From DASQHW01 sp963837155 (GTDB taxonomy: Bacteria > Actinomycetota > Acidimicrobiia > IMCC26256 > PALSA-610), in the NCBI GenBank assembly GCA_963837155.1, contig CAWIMB010000002.1:2108001-2172000 (forward strand): 64,000 bases of DNA, written 5' to 3'. The notes below the pieces were generated by a model. It did not search any database, was not told the DNA's origin, and saw nothing but the letters and a program-made list of their open reading frames with translations. Numbering within the stretch: the stretch's first letter is position 1; every line of letters starts with the position of its first letter. A program made the translations under genes and the position numbers. Shown piece by piece: positions 27,244-36,722 of this stretch.

Positions 27244-28031
27244 CCGAAGAACTCTCCGCCGTTGACATCGAGGGTCTGGCCGGTGATGACGCTCGACCAC
27301 GGCGAGATGAAAAAGACGACCGAGTTTGCGATCTCGTCCTGCGGTGGGATGCGCCCGAGCGGGATGTTGGCTTCGATCTCGCGGCGAACGTCGTCGGTCG
27401 AGATGCCGCGCGCCTCCGACTCCCAACCGAGGTAGACCTCGACGTTCGGGCCGCCGATGAACCCGGGCGCAACACAGTTGACGCGCACGCCGGCCGGGCC
27501 GAGCTCGAGCGCCATCGTCTTCGCGGCCGTCTGCAGCGCGGCCTTCGACGACGAGTACCCGCCTTCGAGCGGCCGGATCTTGCGCATGCTCATCGAGATG
27601 ATGAACACGATCGACGCATCACCGTTGTCGGTGGCGGCCTTCTTGAGGTGCGGCACGCACGCCTGGGTGACCGCGAGTGTTCCCCACACGTTGACGTCGA
27701 AGATCTTTCGCCACTTCGTGAGGTCGACCTGCTCGAACGGTTGGAACGCGTCCATGCGGAACGCGTTGTTGACGAGGCCGTCGATGCGGCCGTACGCGTC
27801 GATCGTGCGATCCACGAGTCCCTGCACCTGCTCGGCCACGACGAGGTTGGTCGGCACCGCCAGCGCCCGGCCGCCGTCGGCCTCGATCTCGCCCTGCACC
27901 TGGGTCAGATAGTCGCCGTTGCGGGCGGCCAGCACGACCGTTGCGCCCTCCCGCGCCAGCGCCCGGGCATTGGCCTGCCCCAGGCCGGGCCCCACCCCGG
28001 AGACGATCACGACCTTGCCGTCGAGCAGCAT
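27240..28031 (-). CDS. SDR-family oxidoreductase
   Basis: A 263-residue short-chain dehydrogenase. The ATG at 28029-28031 is preceded by GGGAGGTCCAG. The cofactor loop reads SGVGPGLGQANARAL, with VNNAFRMD as a variant NNAG motif. The catalytic region has SMSMRK and a YSSSK tetrad. It ends GQTLDVNGGEFFG. The upstream operator-like repeats at 28078-28116 probably regulate this gene and the overlapping SDR downstream. Confidence 0.85.
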   Translation of the reverse strand: MLLDGKVVIVSGVGPGLGQANARALAREGATVVLAARNGDYLTQVQGEIEADGGRALAVPTNLVVAEQVQGLVDRTIDAYGRIDGLVNNAFRMDAFQPFEQVDLTKWRKIFDVNVWGTLAVTQACVPHLKKAATDNGDASIVFIISMSMRKIRPLEGGYSSSKAALQTAAKTMALELGPAGVRVNCVAPGFIGGPNVEVYLGWESEARGISTDDVRREIEANIPLGRIPPQDEIANSVVFFISPWSSVITGQTLDVNGGEFFG

Positions 28032-28077
28032 CTGGACCTCCCGGCCGTCGGCCGTTGACGTCAGGTTGGCACACCAT

Positions 28078-28116
28078 TGTGATCCCGGTGTGATGGCGGT
28101 GTGATCCCGGTCACAC
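28078..28116 (-). promoter_or_regulatory. Paired operator-like repeats upstream of SDR pair
   Basis: TGTGATCCCGGT occurs at 28078-28089 and again at 28100-28111, exactly 22 bases apart, two helical turns. The second copy is part of a perfect inverted repeat, GTGTGA and TCACAC around TCCCGG (28099-28116). The site is 47-85 bases upstream of the SDR start, where a TetR- or GntR-type repressor would bind. No such regulator gene is in the window. Confidence 0.5.
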
Positions 28117-28454
28117 GACCCGAAGGCGACACTCAAGGGCACCCCCTCCCGGGACCGATCCTTGAGACAGATGATTGTCACGGGTGTACAGGCGGCCGGT
28201 TCCAAGGGCCTGAACAGCGTTCAGGTTGCCGCGGTCGACACGAAGGAAGTCGCACGCCTCGGTGGTTCGAGCGAGAACGACCGCGAAGGCGCCCGGCGCG
28301 TCGGCGTGAAGGCCGGCGAACCAGCGCCGGTCCACTTCCCCCGTCAGGGTGTGCCGCTCGACCAACGGCCGGTCGCACTCAAGAAGGAACGCGCGCTGCA
28401 GATGTACGCCGCGTACGGCGGCGACCGTGAGTCCGACGAAGAGCGCAACGGCCG
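28117..28454. other. Uncertain coding region, both strands open
   Basis: The plus strand is open from ATG 28162 to 28458 (98 residues, basic, no known motif). The minus strand is open in the mirror phase through the same bases, with a hydrophobic stretch (LTAVALFVGLTVAAV) followed by ECDRPLVERHTLTGEVD, ending at 28111. It has no ATG or GTG start before TTG 28365. Codon use does not decide. The minus reading, downstream of the MFS gene, looks slightly more protein-like. Confidence 0.3.
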
Positions 28455-30095
28455 TTAGCCGCTCGCGGCGCTGACGTCGGAGACGCCGACCGGCGCGGAT
28501 CCCGGTTGCGTCTCGGGGATCTTTCGGCTCGCGAACAGCGCAATCAAGGCGATCACGGCGAGCAGGGCGAGCGCCGCCCGCAGCCCGGCGAGCCGAGCAT
28601 CGGAGTACTCGTCAACCACCGCGTCGACCGTGTCCGGTGGCACGTCGGCCTGTTCAAGCGCCGTTCGCAAGTCTTTGTCGGAGACGAACGGAATGCCCGC
28701 CGAGAGCTCGACCTTGGCCTTCGACGCGAGCTCGTCGGACACCGCGGGGTTGTTCTGCAAACCGCCGAGGAATGATGACGTGAGCGCGGAGATGAGCAAC
28801 GCGCCCGCGAGTGCGGTGCCGATCGACGCGCCCAGGTTCGTGACGGTGTTCTGCAAGCCGCCCACCTCACCGCTCTGCTCGTCGGGCACGGACGACACGG
28901 TGACGCTTCCGAGCTGCGATGCCAGGGCGCCGATGCCGAGGCCGGCGAGCAGCATCGGCCAGGTGACGATCTCCGGTCCGGCGCCGGCCTCGAGTGCCGC
29001 GACGAGGACCACGAGGCTGGCGAACAACGCGAGGAAGCCGAGCCGTACGATGCGACGCGGTGACGCGTGCGGGAAGAGCTTCGGGATACCCGCGGCGGCG
29101 AGCAGCAGCGTGATCGACAGGGGCAGGAGCCGCACGCCGGTCGCGATCGCAGAGAGCCCGAGCGCGACCGAGAGGAACAGCGGCACCGCGAAGAAGAGCC
29201 CGGCCTGCAGGAGGTACTGGAAGAAGAACGTCACCAGCCCGGCGCGCAACGTCAAGTTCCGGAGCATCTTCGGGTCGATCAGCGCCCCTTCGCCACGCTC
29301 TATACGCCGGCTCTCCCACGCCATGAAGCCATACATGACGACACCGCCGCCGAGGATCAGCCACACGACCGGCGAGAGGCCGAGCCATTGGGGGGCCTCA
29401 GCCTTGGGCCGGACGAATCCCCACGTGCCCGAGCGCAAGACACCGAACACGATGAGCCCGAGCCCCAACGCGGAGAGGCCGGTGCCGACCAGATCGAGCC
29501 GCGCGCCCGCCTCGGCAGGCGTGTCGGCCATGCGCCGGGTGAGCGCGAGGATGATCAGCACGATGAGCACTTCACCGGCGAACACCCAACGCCATGACGC
29601 GTACGTGGTGAACAGCCCGCCGATGAGGGGACCGGCTGCGACCGCGATCGCGCCCGCCGACGCGACGAGCCCGTACGCGCGCGGCCGTTGGTCGCGCCCG
29701 AAGTTCGAAGCGACGAGCGCGACGATCGCCGGCATGATGAGCGCGGCGCCGATTCCTTCGAGGAACGACCACCCGAGCATCAACACGGCGAGATTCGGAG
29801 CGAGGGCGGTGGTGAGCGAACCGGTGCCGTAGATGACGCAGCCAATCGCGAAGGCGCGTTTGCGTCCGAGGATCTGGCCCAGCTTCCCGCCGGTGATCAT
29901 GAGCGACGCCATCACCAAGGTGTAGAGGGTGATCGCCGTCTGGATGCCGGTCACCGTCGTGCCGACGTCGTCGGCAACCGTTGCGATCGACACGTTCATG
30001 ACCGAGCTGTCGAGGGTCATCAGGAACTGACCCGCGGCGAGTGTGAGCAGGACGATCGACGCCCCGTTCGTCCGTGTCTCTCCTTCGTCGGTCAT
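28455..30095 (-). CDS. MFS transporter, DHA2 (14-helix) drug/proton antiporter family
   Basis: A 546-residue, 14-helix membrane protein. LDSSVMNVSIATVADDVG in the first helix and GGKLGQILGRKRAFAIG after helix 2 are the DHA2 signatures (motif D1 and motif A). WRWVFAGEVLIVLIILAL follows helix 6. The C-terminal part has a long extracytoplasmic loop before the last helix, as in EmrB/QacA-type exporters. It probably exports a hydrophobic compound by proton antiport. It is divergent from the membrane protein at 30205. Confidence 0.9.
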   Translation of the reverse strand: MTDEGETRTNGASIVLLTLAAGQFLMTLDSSVMNVSIATVADDVGTTVTGIQTAITLYTLVMASLMITGGKLGQILGRKRAFAIGCVIYGTGSLTTALAPNLAVLMLGWSFLEGIGAALIMPAIVALVASNFGRDQRPRAYGLVASAGAIAVAAGPLIGGLFTTYASWRWVFAGEVLIVLIILALTRRMADTPAEAGARLDLVGTGLSALGLGLIVFGVLRSGTWGFVRPKAEAPQWLGLSPVVWLILGGGVVMYGFMAWESRRIERGEGALIDPKMLRNLTLRAGLVTFFFQYLLQAGLFFAVPLFLSVALGLSAIATGVRLLPLSITLLLAAAGIPKLFPHASPRRIVRLGFLALFASLVVLVAALEAGAGPEIVTWPMLLAGLGIGALASQLGSVTVSSVPDEQSGEVGGLQNTVTNLGASIGTALAGALLISALTSSFLGGLQNNPAVSDELASKAKVELSAGIPFVSDKDLRTALEQADVPPDTVDAVVDEYSDARLAGLRAALALLAVIALIALFASRKIPETQPGSAPVGVSDVSAASG

Positions 30096-30204
30096 TCAGA
30101 TCCTCGGTGTACCTTCGGGCCCCTCGTCAACGGGCCGGAGCATTACACGCTGATCGTCAGGCGAGCGAAGGAGACGTGCGCTGACTAAACCGATCATCCC
30201 TGAC

Positions 30205-30912
30205 GTGCTCCACGCTCGTCCGCGGGCGCGGGACGTCGTCGGGGCCGCGCTGCGCACCTACCGAGAACAGTTCCGTCGCGTTGCCGGGACCGCGCTGGTG
30301 ATCTTCGGGGCCGTTGCTGCGATTGATGCAATCGGCACGGTCCTCGTCATCGACGATCATGTGTCGCGCCCGCTGGGCGCGGCGACCACGTCGGTCCTGT
30401 CCGCTGTCTTGGGCATGGCCGGCGTCGTGTTCTACGCGGGCGTGCTCGACAAGGTTGTCGGTGCCCATCTGCATGGTCATCCAGATCTCTCGCTCCGCGA
30501 GATCCTGCGGGTGCTCCCGCTGCGACGGCTCGCGGGCGCCGACGTGTTGTTCGCGATCGCAACCCTGGTCGGCTTCGCGCTGTTCGTGATTCCCGGTGTC
30601 GTGATCTTCACGTTGTGGTCGCTCGTCGGGCCCGTGATCACGATCGAGGACCGCGCGATCCGGCCCGCGTTCCGGCGTTCGTGGCAACTGGTGCGGCCAT
30701 GCTTCTGGTTGACGCTCGGCATCGTGACCCTGCCGGTGCAGTTCGAACAGGTCGCACTGCACGCCATCCACTACGCCGAGATCTTCGAGCACCCAGTTCT
30801 GCCCGCGTTCCTCCTGAACGGACTGCTCGGCGCCGTCATCGGGTCGATCGTCGGACTCGTCGAGGTCGTGCTGGCGTACGACCTGATCGCGCGCGAGCCT
30901 CGCTCGTCCTAG
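30205..30912 (+). CDS. Multi-pass membrane protein (DUF-type, glycerophosphoryl-diester-like membrane domain)
   Basis: A 235-residue protein with about five to six helices: residues ~27-50, 60-85, 110-138, 160-178 and 205-230. LVGFALFVIPGVVIFTLWSLVGPVITIEDR and RSWQLVRPCFWLTLGI resemble the actinobacterial family related to the membrane domain of glycerophosphoryl diester phosphodiesterases. The annotated GTG start at 30205 lacks a ribosome-binding site. An in-frame CTG at 30181 has AAGGAG at ideal spacing and could be the true start. Confidence 0.65.
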   Translation: MLHARPRARDVVGAALRTYREQFRRVAGTALVIFGAVAAIDAIGTVLVIDDHVSRPLGAATTSVLSAVLGMAGVVFYAGVLDKVVGAHLHGHPDLSLREILRVLPLRRLAGADVLFAIATLVGFALFVIPGVVIFTLWSLVGPVITIEDRAIRPAFRRSWQLVRPCFWLTLGIVTLPVQFEQVALHAIHYAEIFEHPVLPAFLLNGLLGAVIGSIVGLVEVVLAYDLIAREPRSS

Positions 30913-31457
30913 ACGAGCTTGGCGCTCGCGAAGCGGGCGCGTACCAACGGCTCGAAGTGCTCGAGCGGCAACGTGTCGTAGTCGGGATCGAACGCGATCT
31001 GATCCCAGTCGTCGGCGAAGCGCTCGGCCAGCTCGAACCACGGCTCTCCGCGATATTTCTCACGCGCGTCGGGGTCGGCGCCGAAGTGCTCGTAGTAGTG
31101 GCGGCCCTGGAAATCCTGGTGCGCACGGATCATGTGGTACACGTCTTCGCGCACGTAGGGCTTGAGGATTGCCGCCGCGATCTCCGGGTGACCCGGCACG
31201 CTCACGGCCTTGCCGATGTCGTGGAACAGCGACGCGAACACGACTTCCTCGTCCGCGCCCGCGCGCTCGGCGAGCGTCGCGGTCTGCAGCGAGTGCGTCA
31301 GCTGGTCGACGGCGAAGCCGTCGGTGATCTCGGCAAGCGACCGGAGCATCTCGAGCGCACGGTCGGCGACCCGGCCCTGATGTGCGTACGTTTCCTTGCC
31401 GATGACCGCCCACTGCTCGGCCGTCGACTCGTCCATGCGGGTGAACGTGGTTGCCAT
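30909..31457 (-). CDS. HD-domain protein (PhnZ/MIOX-like)
   Basis: A 182-residue protein. Metal ligands are visible as H55 (THSLQTA), H79-D80 (LFHDIGK), H90 and H113. The order H...HD...H...H with N-terminal ATTFTRMDEST matches the small HD proteins related to PhnZ and myo-inositol oxygenase, some of which are di-iron oxygenases rather than phosphohydrolases. The start is ATG 31455-31457. The last four bases overlap the stop of the plus-strand neighbour. Confidence 0.75.
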   Translation of the reverse strand: MATTFTRMDESTAEQWAVIGKETYAHQGRVADRALEMLRSLAEITDGFAVDQLTHSLQTATLAERAGADEEVVFASLFHDIGKAVSVPGHPEIAAAILKPYVREDVYHMIRAHQDFQGRHYYEHFGADPDAREKYRGEPWFELAERFADDWDQIAFDPDYDTLPLEHFEPLVRARFASAKLV

Positions 31458-31531
31458 GCCCGACAGACTATGACACGGCTCCCTCGCTTCGCCCTCCTTG
31501 GCTGCGCTGCGTCCGCACGGTGACACTCGGC

Positions 31532-32239
31532 TCAGGGGGCGCCGACGAGCAGCGAGGCGCCGTCGCGGAAGAAGTCGCGTCCCGTCGCCCGCGGATCGAG
31601 CGCGGTGCGGAGCTCCTCGTACGTGAGCGCGGCACCGAACGGGTACATCGCGAAGGCGCCGGTGCGGCGGGTGTTGTCCCAGGGGCCGACGTAGAGATAC
31701 GGCTCGCCGAGCACGCTGTCGCCGGGCGATGCGCCGTAGTTGCCGCGGGTGCCCGCGTCGCCGTCGCCGAGGTCGCATGCGAGATCGAAGTGCTCGGGCC
31801 AGAGTTGTACGGCGCTCGGAGTCTGGCCGGCGTAGCTGTCGCGCAGCTCGTGCAAGAGCGTGCCGGCGAAATCGATCCACGCCGCGAGCGCCCGCGCCGC
31901 TTCGGCGTCGATCGCGAGCCCGGTGTCGGGCAAGCACGCGGTCGCGGGCTTGTACACCTCGGTCGGCGCGCCCAGCGGTATGCCGACGAACTTCGCGGCG
32001 TCGCTCAACGTCGTGATCGGCACGCGCCGTATCGAGCCCGGCCGCTCGTGCACGAGCTCGACGCCCTCGACGCGCACGCGTTCGCCGTCGCCGAACGTCG
32101 GCGTGCCGAAACCACCGGTACTCGGGACGAGGCCGATGTGACCGTCGGAGCGGTAGCGCGCGGCCGCGAGCACATGTTCGGCAAGCGCGTGCAGACCCTC
32201 CCGCGTCGCACCGAAACCCGGCGGCAGCGGCTCGAGCAT
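31532..32239 (-). CDS. Conserved protein of unknown function
   Basis: A 235-residue soluble protein with no recognised motif. It is Gly/Ala/Asp rich with conserved aromatic pieces (YLYVGPWDNTRRTGAFAMYPFGAALTYEE). The C-terminus reads ATGRDFFRDGASLLVG. It resembles widely distributed but unnamed actinobacterial proteins. It lies 9 bases after the alpha/beta hydrolase, so the two are probably co-transcribed. Confidence 0.6.
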   Translation of the reverse strand: MLEPLPPGFGATREGLHALAEHVLAAARYRSDGHIGLVPSTGGFGTPTFGDGERVRVEGVELVHERPGSIRRVPITTLSDAAKFVGIPLGAPTEVYKPATACLPDTGLAIDAEAARALAAWIDFAGTLLHELRDSYAGQTPSAVQLWPEHFDLACDLGDGDAGTRGNYGASPGDSVLGEPYLYVGPWDNTRRTGAFAMYPFGAALTYEELRTALDPRATGRDFFRDGASLLVGAP

Positions 32240-32248
32240 CCGAGCACG

Positions 32249-33157
32249 CTAGTCGCGCAGCAGCTCCCGGAGGAGATTGGCGAGTTCGAGGGGTTTGTCG
32301 CCCTGGATGCTGTGACCGGCGTCTTCGACCACGACGACGCGCGCGTCGGGATTTCGGCGCTGAAGCTCGGCGACATCGTCGTCGTCCACGACCGGTGACA
32401 GGCTCCCACGGACGAGGGTGAGCGGCACCTTGATGCGCGCGATCGCCTGCCACAGCTCCTCGAGGCCCGGCATGATGCTGCCGCTCTCGCCTTCACCGGT
32501 GCCGCGGCGGGGGAGGTCGTAGCGCCACCGCCACCGACCGTCAGGCAACTCGATCGCATTATGTTGCACGCCCCGGCGGAGCGACGACTCCGTGCGCGTG
32601 GGATTGAACGCGATCGTGCGCTCGAGGATCTCGTCGAAGCTCGCGAAGAACTCGGGCCCGTCGATGAAGTTCGCGATCGCGGTCGACTTCTCGCGGTTCA
32701 CCCCCGGCGTCACGTCGACGAGCACGAGATTGCGAACCAGCTCGGGCGCGCGATCGGCGAGCGCGATCGACGTGAGACCGCCGAGCGACATGCCAACGAC
32801 GATGCGCGCGTCCGGCGCGAGCACGCGCACGGCTTGCTCGACGGCGACCGCGTTGTCGGCGGGCCAGTACACGTGGTCGGGCCGGTGGGACGAGTGCCCG
32901 TGGCCCGGCAGGTCGATCGCAACGAGCGGACGGTCGAGCGCGAGGGCGACCGTGTCCCAGGTGTGCGCGTTCTGGGCGCCGCCGTGCACGAGCACGAGCT
33001 CGGGCGCGCCCTGCCCCCACGACAGCGCCGAGATCGTTTGATCGCCACCGACCGGAACCTCGACGCGCCGGACGTCGGGCGCACCCCGCCACGGGATGCC
33101 GAACTCCTCGGCGTTCTCGTGGAACAGCCCGAACTCGTCGTACACGTCGGCGGTCAT
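32249..33157 (-). CDS. Alpha/beta hydrolase
   Basis: A 302-residue alpha/beta-hydrolase. The oxyanion turn is VLVHGGAQNAHTWD, the nucleophile elbow GMSLGG, the acid near SPVVDDDD, and the His in VEDAGHSIQGDKP. A cap domain lies between about residues 155 and 230. The sequence resembles C-C hydrolases and haloperoxidase-type esterases. The start is ATG 33155-33157. It is followed 9 bases downstream by the unknown gene at 31532-32239. Confidence 0.85.
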   Translation of the reverse strand: MTADVYDEFGLFHENAEEFGIPWRGAPDVRRVEVPVGGDQTISALSWGQGAPELVLVHGGAQNAHTWDTVALALDRPLVAIDLPGHGHSSHRPDHVYWPADNAVAVEQAVRVLAPDARIVVGMSLGGLTSIALADRAPELVRNLVLVDVTPGVNREKSTAIANFIDGPEFFASFDEILERTIAFNPTRTESSLRRGVQHNAIELPDGRWRWRYDLPRRGTGEGESGSIMPGLEELWQAIARIKVPLTLVRGSLSPVVDDDDVAELQRRNPDARVVVVEDAGHSIQGDKPLELANLLRELLRD

Positions 33158-33172
33158 GAACCGCAGTCGACC

Positions 33173-34307
33173 TCAGGGCGCGAGGTCGGTGCAACTGCGC
33201 TTACCTTGCCACTGCGCGACAGCTGTCAACGCGGCCGCGCCGCTCAACGGACGCGGCACGCCCCCACTGATCACCGCCGGACGCCATTCGTAGCGGTCGA
33301 CGTGACGGCCGGTCACGGTGACGAGCAGCACACCCGTTTCCGCGCCCGGTCCACCCTGCGCGTAGAACGCGAAGTTGCCGAGGCCGTAGTCCACGAACGC
33401 GTTGCCGAGGCGGCCCGCTCCGAGCAGGCGATGGGCGTGGCTGCCGACGATGATGTCGGCGCCGGCGTCGACGAGCCGGTGTGCCAGCTCGGTCTGGATC
33501 GACGTCGGGCACGTCGTGCCTTCCTGGCCCCAGTGGAGGAACACGACGACGGTGTCGCTGTTGGCGCGCGCTTTGAGGACTGCCGCGGCCAGCCGGTCGA
33601 CCTCCTTCGCCGACGCGAGCCCGGCGTGTGTATCGGTTGCCGTCCACGTCGGGATCAGCACGTCGTCGATGACCTGGGTGGCGCCGATGATCGCGATGCG
33701 CTGGCCGTGCACCGTGCGCCGGTACGGCGCGTACGCGTGGGCGGCGTCGGTGCCGATGCCGACGACCGGGAAGCGCGTCGACGCGAATCGGCGTTCAGCG
33801 AATCGTTGAAGCCGACCTCGCCGAAGTCCATCCCGTGGTTGTTCGCCATCGTCGTGACGTCGACACCGCCGGCGGCGAGCGCGGTGAATGCCGACGCCGG
33901 CGCGCGGAATGTGTACTGCTTCGGCTGTGGCGTTCCCCGTTCGGTGATCGCGGTCTCGAGGTTGACCATCGCGAGGTCGGCCGACTCCAGCACCGGCGCG
34001 ATCGGCGCGAGGACCGTCGACGGGTTGGCGGCGAGCAGGCTTCGGAGCACGCCCTCGAAATGCACGTCGCCCCCGAAGGCGAGCACGACGGGTTGGTTGC
34101 GCTTCACGGTCGTCGTCGTGACCGGGCGCGTGGTGGGCGCCGAGGTGGCGGCGGCACGTCGACGGACGTGCTCGAGGACGACGCCGCACCGCGCGTCGAC
34201 GAACCCGACGAGCATGCGGTGGCGGCGAGCACGGCGGCCAGCGCGATCGCTGTTCGTGCAGCCACCGCAGCAGCGTACCGGCGGCAGCGATCGGTATTGC
34301 GTGCCAT
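33173..34307 (-). CDS. CapA-family (metallophosphoesterase-like) lipoprotein (two frame breaks)
   Basis: ATG 34305-34307 starts a lipoprotein signal (AIALAAVLAATAC, lipid-modified Cys). After a break near 34150 the frame reads PVVLAFGGDVHFEG, then AMVNLETAITERGTPQPKQYTFRAP and DVTTMANNHGMDFGEVG. After a break near 33800 it continues with IAIIGATQVIDD, VVVFLHWGQEGT, IIVGSHAHRLLGAG and VDYGLGNFAFYA. These are the metal-site segments of the CapA/PGA_cap family. Both breaks behave as one missing base. Members occur in poly-gamma-glutamate synthesis but also in unrelated loci. Confidence 0.85.
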
Positions 34308-34328
34308 GTGCTTCGTACACTGCCTCCG

Positions 34329-35270
34329 ATGTCGCTGCCCCGGCTGTCGCCCACAGCCTTCCGGCGTTTGACGCTCGTCAACGTCGTGCTGCTCGTGGCG
34401 ATCATCGTGAGCGGCGCGATCGTGCGGCTCACGAACTCGGGCCTCGGGTGCGCCAACTGGCCGAACTGCAGCGCCACGAAGCTCGTCGACGTGTCAACCC
34501 ATCACGCGGCGATCGAACAGCTCAATCGCATCTTCTCCGGTGCGATCGGGGTGCCGATCGCGCTCGCGCTGCTCGGCGCCTACCGGCGCGACCCGCGCCG
34601 CAACGACCTCGTACGGATGGGGTGGGTGCTGTTCGGCTTGTTCTGGGCGGAAGCGGTGCTCGGTGGGATCTCGGTGATGGTGAAGCTCGCGTGGGTGAGC
34701 GTGATGGGGCACTTCCTGCTCGCGCTCGCGCTCGTCGGCATCGCGCTGTGGATGTTCCGCCGGGCGGGTGAACCGGACGGCGTCGTCGAGCGCCGGCTCG
34801 TCGTGTCACCTCGCGTCGCGCTCCTGGCGCGCGCGGTGTATGCGCTCACGATCTGGGTCCTCGTGTGGGGCACGCTCGTCACTGCGGCCGGCCCGCACGG
34901 CGGCGATGCCGAAGCCCGGCGCATCGGCTGGCCGCTCGTCGACGTCGCCCGCGTGCACGGCGCGTCCGTCGACGTGCTCGTCGGTCTCGTGCTGGTGCTC
35001 GTGATCGTGCTCGTCCGCACGCGCGCGCCGCGGCGGGTGCTCAACGTCGCGTCGATCACGATCCTCGTGATGGCCGCGCAGGGGATCTTGGGCTACGTGC
35101 AGTACTTCGAGGAGATCCCGGCCGTGCTCGTCGGCTTCCACGTGTTCGGCGCGGTGCTGGTGTTCATCTGCGTGCAGCAGCTCATGTTCGAGCTGCGCGC
35201 GCCCTACCCGGCGCCGACGCGTGAGAAGCGGATCGAGCGGGAGAGCCGCGTCGTGATGTCGCGTGCGTAG
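34329..35270 (+). CDS. ctaA: Heme A synthase (cytochrome oxidase assembly)
   Basis: A 313-residue, eight-helix protein starting at ATG 34329. VSGAIVRLTNSGLGCANWPNC after helix 1 is the CtaA/Cox15 signature. The four heme-binding His lie in THHAAIEQLNR, MGHFLLA, ARVHGA and GFHVFG. It oxidises heme O to heme A for the aa3 terminal oxidase. The partner ctaB is at 46199. It is divergent from CapA with only 21 bases between starts. Confidence 0.9.
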   Translation: MSLPRLSPTAFRRLTLVNVVLLVAIIVSGAIVRLTNSGLGCANWPNCSATKLVDVSTHHAAIEQLNRIFSGAIGVPIALALLGAYRRDPRRNDLVRMGWVLFGLFWAEAVLGGISVMVKLAWVSVMGHFLLALALVGIALWMFRRAGEPDGVVERRLVVSPRVALLARAVYALTIWVLVWGTLVTAAGPHGGDAEARRIGWPLVDVARVHGASVDVLVGLVLVLVIVLVRTRAPRRVLNVASITILVMAAQGILGYVQYFEEIPAVLVGFHVFGAVLVFICVQQLMFELRAPYPAPTREKRIERESRVVMSRA

Positions 35271-35744
35271 GCGCGCGTGCGCACCGTGCTCACGCTGTGC
35301 ACTTCTTCGAGGGCGGTGATGATCGCGCCGTGGGCGTCGTGCGACAGACCGTTCCACAGCTCGTCCCGGAACGCGCCGGGCAGGTGACACAACGTCACCG
35401 CGGACTCGAGCGGCTCGCGAGCGGTGATGCGCTCGAGGACGTCGATCGCTCGCTGGCGCGGATGTGATTCGACCGCGATGACGGAACGGGCAGTCGGCCT
35501 CGTCGTGCACCGACGGGCGCGGCCATTGGAACCCTTGGTTCACGGCCCGGGCGAGGGCCCGAAGCGCGTCCATCCGCTGCCCGTCAGTGGCGTCGTGGAC
35601 ACGGGAGAGGCCTTCCCGAAGTCGCATGCGCTCGCTGATCGTCAGGCGCTGGTTGACGGTCTCGGCGCAGCGCGACGGCAGGATGCTGAAGGCCAGGGCG
35701 GCGCGATCCATCCCTGATCCGTGCAACGTCTCCTGCCCACTCAT
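35204..35744 (-). CDS. Helical protein with FliG-N-like repeat (frameshifted)
   Basis: ATG 35742-35744 gives MSGQETLHGSGMDRAALAF, then helices AETVNQRLTISERMRLREGL and ALRALARAVNQG. The pattern of KAALAFSILP with L-x-x-R repeats resembles the FliG N-terminal or HEAT-like fold. After a break near 35485 (one extra base) it continues with VESHPRQRAIDVLERITAREP and ELWNGLSHDAHGAIITALEEV. The 3' end overlaps ctaA by 67 bases. No flagellar genes are seen, so a motility role is unlikely. Confidence 0.5.
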
Positions 35745-35839
35745 CTGTGTGTTCTCGGCACCTATCCCGCAGGCATCAAGGCCCGTGACGCGAGTCACGC
35801 CCGGGGCGTGACCGGCGCCACATGTGCCAGGCTCGGCCC

Positions 35840-36722
35840 GTGCGTGTGCACCTCGTCGACGGCACCTACGAGCTCTTCCGCCAGCATCTCGCCCCCCGGC
35901 CCGGCCACCGGGATCCGGGCGGCGTGGAGATCGGCGGTACCCGGTCGGTCGTGCAGTCGATGCTGGCGATGCTGGAGGGCGGGGCCACCCACGTGGGCGT
36001 GGCGACCGACCAGGTGATCGAGTCCTTCCGGAACGACCTCTGGGATGACTACAAGACCAGCGCCGGCATGGACCCCGAGCTGCTCGCCCAGTTCCCGCTC
36101 CTGGAGGCGGCCCTGGAGGCGCTCGGCGTCACGGTGTGGGCGATGGTGGAGTACGAGGCCGACGACGCGCTGGCCTCGGCGGCGGCCGTCGCCAGCCGTG
36201 ATCGGCGGGTCGAGCAGGCGATCATCTGCACGCCCGACAAGGACCTCGGACAGAGCGTCGGCGGGAAGGTCGTGCAGCTCGACCGGCGTAAAGATGTGCT
36301 CCTCGACGCCGACGGCGTGCGCGAGAAGTTCGGGGTGCCCCCGGAATCGATCCCCGACTGGCTCGCGCTCGTGGGGGACAGCGCCGACGGGTTCCCCGGC
36401 CTGCCCGGCTTCGGCGCCAAGACCGCCGCCGCGCTGCTGGCGCGCTACGGCCACATCGAGGCGATTCCCGACGACGCCCGGGCGTGGGACGTGCCGGGTG
36501 TGCGCGGCGCCGACCGGTTGGCCGCGACGCTCACCGCGGGCCGCAAGGTCGCCGACCTGTTCAAGGACCTCGCGACCTTGCGCACCGACGCGGACGTCGG
36601 CACCGTCGACGACTGGGAATGGCACGGCCCGCCGGGACGACTTCGGGGATTGGTGCGTGCGCTTCGGTTGGCCAAAGCTCGTCGACCGTGCCGAGAAGCT
36701 CGCGGCCAAGCGGAGGAGTTAG
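35840..36722 (+). CDS. Stand-alone 5'-3' exonuclease (FEN/PIN type; frameshifted)
   Basis: GTG 35840 opens VRVHLVDGTYELFRQH. Acidic metal ligands include D in HLVDGT, VEYEADDALAS and CTPDKDLGQ. The helix-hairpin-helix is GDSADGFPGLPGFGAKTAAALLARYG. The reading breaks near 36635 (one extra base) and ends with DDFGDWCVRFGWPKLVDRAEK. This is the FEN domain of DNA polymerase I without the polymerase, about 293 residues, for trimming RNA primers or flaps. It is immediately followed by the enoyl-CoA hydratase. Confidence 0.8.

Noticed and set aside
27240..28205. Longer start of the SDR at 28205
   Set aside because: The extra 58 residues cross the operator repeats and have no SDR features; ATG 28031 has a good ribosome-binding site.
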